Below are positions 6,657-9,120 of a stretch of 9,120 bases of DNA, one piece after another. The first letter of the stretch is position 1; each line of letters opens with the position of its first letter. The notes beneath the pieces were generated by a model. It had not been told where the DNA came from and ran no database searches. It saw only the letters and a program-made list of their open reading frames with translations. The translations under genes and the position numbers were made by a program. The stretch is from an uncultured Sphingomonadaceae bacterium (GTDB taxonomy: Bacteria; Pseudomonadota; Alphaproteobacteria; Sphingomonadales; Sphingomonadaceae): assembly GCA_946480515.1 (NCBI GenBank), contig CAMLKX010000065.1:1-9120 (forward strand), in the 5' to 3' direction.

Positions 6657-6734
6657 GGGTAGCTCTGGCCTCGCTTGCTGTCCTTGCCGTTCATCTTCGT
6701 CGCACAGGCTAACGCAACAGCCTGCTTATCCTCT

Positions 6735-8865
6735 CTAGCCCCGCGGGAGCTGTCCCCAGGCGTAGCTGGAGCCGCCAAAACCCACGTAGACGCGTCCGTA
6801 GACCGTCTTATCCCCATCGAGTGTCTTGATCATGTCCAGGCTGTCGTTGGGGAAACTGGCCATCTTGCGCCAGCTTTGCGCATTGTCGTCCGACATCCAC
6901 ACGCCGTAAACATTGTTGACCCACCCCGCGATGAAAATGGTCGGGTAGCCTCCTGGATCGCGCGACTTGCCGAACCCAAAACTATAGACTTCTTTTACAT
7001 TGGGGACGGGCTGCCAGCTTACTCCTCCGTCTACGGATCGAACCAGCGGGACGTCGCCAGGGTTTGAAGGCCCGGACTGGTGACCGGCTGTGAAGAAAAG
7101 ATGTCCGGCCTTGCCGGGGACGGTCTTCAACTCGGCATTGAAACCAGACCAGGAGGTTAGCTCACCCGATTTGACCAGCGTCCAGCTGTCTCCGCCATTT
7201 TGGCTGCGGTACAGGCCGCGCAAGTAGTTATAGGCGTAAAACGTGCCGGGAACGGCCTTATCGGAAGCGATGATGTGCCGGTTGAGGTAGTAGGCTGACG
7301 GCGATCCCCCCGCCCAATTTGCCCGTCGCGCCAAAATTCGGTTGAGAAGGAAAGACTCTCCAGCTCTTGCCGCCATCGGTCGAATAGCCGGACTTTTCCT
7401 TGCCCCAATTGACTAGAGCCACCAAGTGCGACGGCTTGCTCAGCGAATAATCGACCGCCCAACCCATCTGGATCGAGTCCACCCTGTCCGGTCCGTGCGA
7501 CCCAGGATACCGATCGGGCGAAGTTGGCGCTCCCATGTAAAACAGCGGCCGGTCCCACGAAGCCAGCACCGGCTTGCCGCCCGGCGGCGCAAGCACCTGA
7601 TTGGCGACCAACTGCTCGATCCCGCGGCTCTGCGAGGTCCATTCCACCGACTTCGCATTCGGGGCGAGGTCGGTGAACCAGACGCCAATGCCCTGGGCGA
7701 ACATGATGCGGTTGCGGATCGTCGGATGGAACCGCTGCTCTCCGTTGGTCATGTACCCTTCCTCGGTCCATGCCAGCCAGGGGATGTCGGTCGCCTTGCG
7801 CGTGACTTCCCACATCAGCCCGGTCCAAGTGGCGCCGCGGTCGAGGCTCTGATTGAGGTGCCCGCCCTCAGTTCCCACGACGATCCTGGCCGGGTCGAAC
7901 GGATCACACGCAACGCTGTGGTTGACCTGCTTGTTCGATGGGTCCCCGAGATCGGTCCAGCCCGCCTTCCAGCGCCACAGCCGGTTCTCGCCATATTTCG
8001 TCGGATTTGGGCCAGACCAGTCGGTCGCGTAGATCGAGCCGTCAGTCGCGGCGCAGGCATGGCGGATGGCGTTGTTCGGACCGCCCGGAGTCCGGGTCCA
8101 AGTCAGGCCGCCATCGCCTGAGCGGTATGCGCCGTGGCCGAAGGATGACGCGATGACCTCCGCGGTGCGGCCGTCCCTCACGCCGCTGGCGGGATTGAAG
8201 GTAATTCCAAGGATACCGGGACGGGTGCCGTTCGGATGAGCTGTCCCATTGGGGAGACTTGTCTTGGTGAAGCTCCTGCCGCCATCGCTTGAGCGCCACA
8301 TGCCGTCCGTCTGCGTGCCGACCAGCAGATGATCCGGGTTGCGCGGGTCGACCGCCATCTTGCTGCCGTGGCCCTGGTTTTCATTTGCATTGAATTTGAT
8401 CGGTCCGAAGGACGTCTTGCGCCAGGTACGGCCGCGGTCGTCGGAGCGGAATACGGTGTCGAGATAGGCGAGATAGAAGATGTTCGGCCGGCTTTGCGCG
8501 ATCACCAGCTCATAGGCCCCGGCGCCGTTGTCGACGGCAGCGTAGGGAGCGGGCATCGACGACGCGCGAACCAGTTGCTGCCAGCGCTGCGCCTTGGCAT
8601 CCCACAGATAGCCGCCATAAGTATCCGTTCGGACAACCGTGGTTCCATCCTTGGCAATGTCGAGACCGGTGACGAAACCGCCCGCGCCGACGGACATGGG
8701 GCCCCAGCGCAGTTCCCGCACCGTCTGATCAGGGTCCGGAGCAGCCGCTGACTGGGCGGTCACGACCGCCGCAGGACCCTTGTCGACCTGCAAAGCCTGG
8801 TTCAGCGCGACCGCAGCGACGGCAAGGGTGGAGCCCACGAGCAGTGCCATGGTTTTCCAGGGCAT
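6735..8865 (-). pseudogene. Frameshifted GH74-like double beta-propeller protein with Asp-box (BNR) repeats
   Basis: The first part runs from ATG 8865 to a TAA at 7260-7258 (535 codons). The second continues in the +1 frame to a TAG at 6737-6735. Dropping one base gives 709 residues, the usual size of a GH74 two-propeller enzyme. AGGAG (8877-8873) lies 7 bases before the ATG, and residues 5-22 form a signal peptide or anchor. GAGGFVTGLDIAKDG then RTDTYGGYLWD (79-89) match the GH74 N-terminus, where the Asp of RTD (Asp81) is a catalytic acid/base. Asp-boxes S-x-D-x-G-x-(T/S)-(W/F) occur at 141, 192, 249, 340 and 495. More follow after the shift (SQNGGDSW, SVDGGVSW, SDDNAQSW), and GRVYVGFGG near the end fits the GH74 C-terminus. 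Where GH74 enzymes have DPFNxNRxxYGTG with the second Asp, this protein reads HPTIRNRIMFAQG, so endo-glucanase activity is doubtful. It may be a glycan-binding or modified hydrolase. If the shift is a sequencing error, the gene is intact. Confidence 0.85.
7306..7311 (-). other. Six-G run (minus strand), likely site of the frameshift in the GH74-like gene
   Basis: On the minus strand GGGC is followed by six G, coding Gly519-Gly520 of the first part. With five G the frame continues as GGGSPSAYYLNRHIIASDK into the second part, which carries the remaining Asp-boxes. The shift must fall between about 7258 and 7320. A single-base change at 7275-7300 would also work and would keep the IAVS peptide; the homopolymer is simply the likeliest place. 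Confidence 0.6.
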
Positions 8866-8883
8866 TAGGATGCTCCTGCTCCT
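8863..8883 (-). promoter_or_regulatory. TAATG stop/start overlap with tandem AGGAG sites
   Basis: The TAA of the upstream gene (8867-8865) shares its last A with the ATG of the GH74-like gene (8865-8863). Just upstream GCAGGAGCAGGAG contains two AGGAG sites (8883-8879 and 8877-8873), the nearer one 7 bases from the ATG. This points to translational coupling. It also supports this start over the upstream in-frame start at 8979, which lies inside the preceding gene. Confidence 0.75.
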
Positions 8884-9120
8884 GCGACGGGTTGCGCGAG
8901 TTGGGCGTCGGCGCGCGTATTTTCGCCGCGCCGCGGAACCGCGATGAAGTTGAACGCGCGGAACGGGTAGACTCCGCACGCCTTGAACTGCTCGCGACTC
9001 AATGGCGACTTACCGAAGCGGAAGTCGACCAGCGTGTTGAGGTTCTTGGTCAGGACGAGGTTGGAGACGTCGCCGCGCACCAGCACGATCACCGACTGCT
9101 CGCCGAAGCGCTCGCGGTAG
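8865..9120 (-). CDS. Unidentified gene, C-terminal 84 residues only (5' end outside window)
   Basis: The frame is open from the window edge to TAA at 8867-8865. The visible peptide begins YRERFGEQSVIVLVRGDV and continues with LTKNLNTLVDFRFGKSPLSREQF, KACGVYPFRAFNFIAVPRR and an Ala/Gln/Gly-rich tail. The TAATG overlap with the next gene supports this frame as real. The alternating hydrophobic strand SVIVLVRGDV suggests a folded alpha/beta or beta domain, but I do not recognise a family. It resembles no glycosyltransferase motif that I can name. As first visible cistron of the polysaccharide group, it probably contributes to the same polymer; this is inference from position only. The first 28 bases in transcription order precede an internal GTG (9092), which should not be taken as the start. 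Confidence 0.6.
   Translation of the reverse strand, partial: YRERFGEQSVIVLVRGDVSNLVLTKNLNTLVDFRFGKSPLSREQFKACGVYPFRAFNFIAVPRRGENTRADAQLAQPVAGAGAS

Noticed and set aside
7426..8121. 231-residue plus-strand frame within the GH74-like gene
   Set aside because: It is antisense to clear Asp-box repeats and is Arg/Pro-rich with no family signal.
8865..9120. MMPL/RND transporter identity for the truncated gene
   Set aside because: Only a short FGEQSVIVLVRGD stretch is similar. In MMPL proteins that stretch is near the N-terminus with ~600 residues after it, whereas here the chain ends within ~75 residues.

Overview
The window looks like chromosomal DNA of a GC-rich alphaproteobacterium, most likely a sphingomonad. 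Codon use is strongly G/C-ending. Interspersed elements of a type I associate with Sphingomonadales (a CATTGCGAG...AGCGAAGCAATC element and CCCCTCCCCT/AGGGGAGGGG palindromes) lie between genes. The gene content also fits: an EVE-domain protein, a SleB-type cell wall hydrolase, a short response regulator and envelope polysaccharide genes. The assignment rests on pattern recognition, not on a search.

Region 1 (1-2006, plus strand) holds the 3' part of a large adenine DNA methyltransferase/restriction gene. It begins at the NPPY catalytic motif and resembles the methyltransferase plus specificity half of Type ISP enzymes. A 95-residue conserved protein follows closely and carries a QADLF peptide that looks like a sliding-clamp binding motif. 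Region 2 (2007-2425) has no gene and is a cluster of interspersed and palindromic repeats.

Region 3 (2426-4370) has three genes: an EVE-domain protein on the minus strand, a secreted SleB-type hydrolase (plus; probable TTG start) and a receiver-only response regulator (plus; GTG start with a good Shine-Dalgarno). Hairpins or palindromes lie between the last two genes and after the regulator.

Region 4 (4485-9120) is an envelope or exopolysaccharide locus. A DXD glycosyltransferase (plus) converges, 15 bases apart, on a minus-strand group. In transcription order that group is an unidentified gene cut by the window end, a GH74-like two-propeller protein translationally coupled to it by a TAATG overlap, and an O-antigen ligase/polymerase-family membrane protein. 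The GH74-like gene is split by a +1 shift, with a run of six G as the prime suspect site. Removing one base restores a 709-residue reading frame.

A plausible reading of region 4 is that the glycosyltransferase builds a repeat unit, the Wzy/WaaL-like protein polymerises or ligates it, and the propeller protein binds or cuts the polymer. I see no CRISPR array, rRNA, tRNA, insertion sequence or replication origin. I also see no clear candidate for an entirely new multi-gene system. The observations most worth checking are the GH74 frameshift, the QADLF protein and the GH74-like active-site change.
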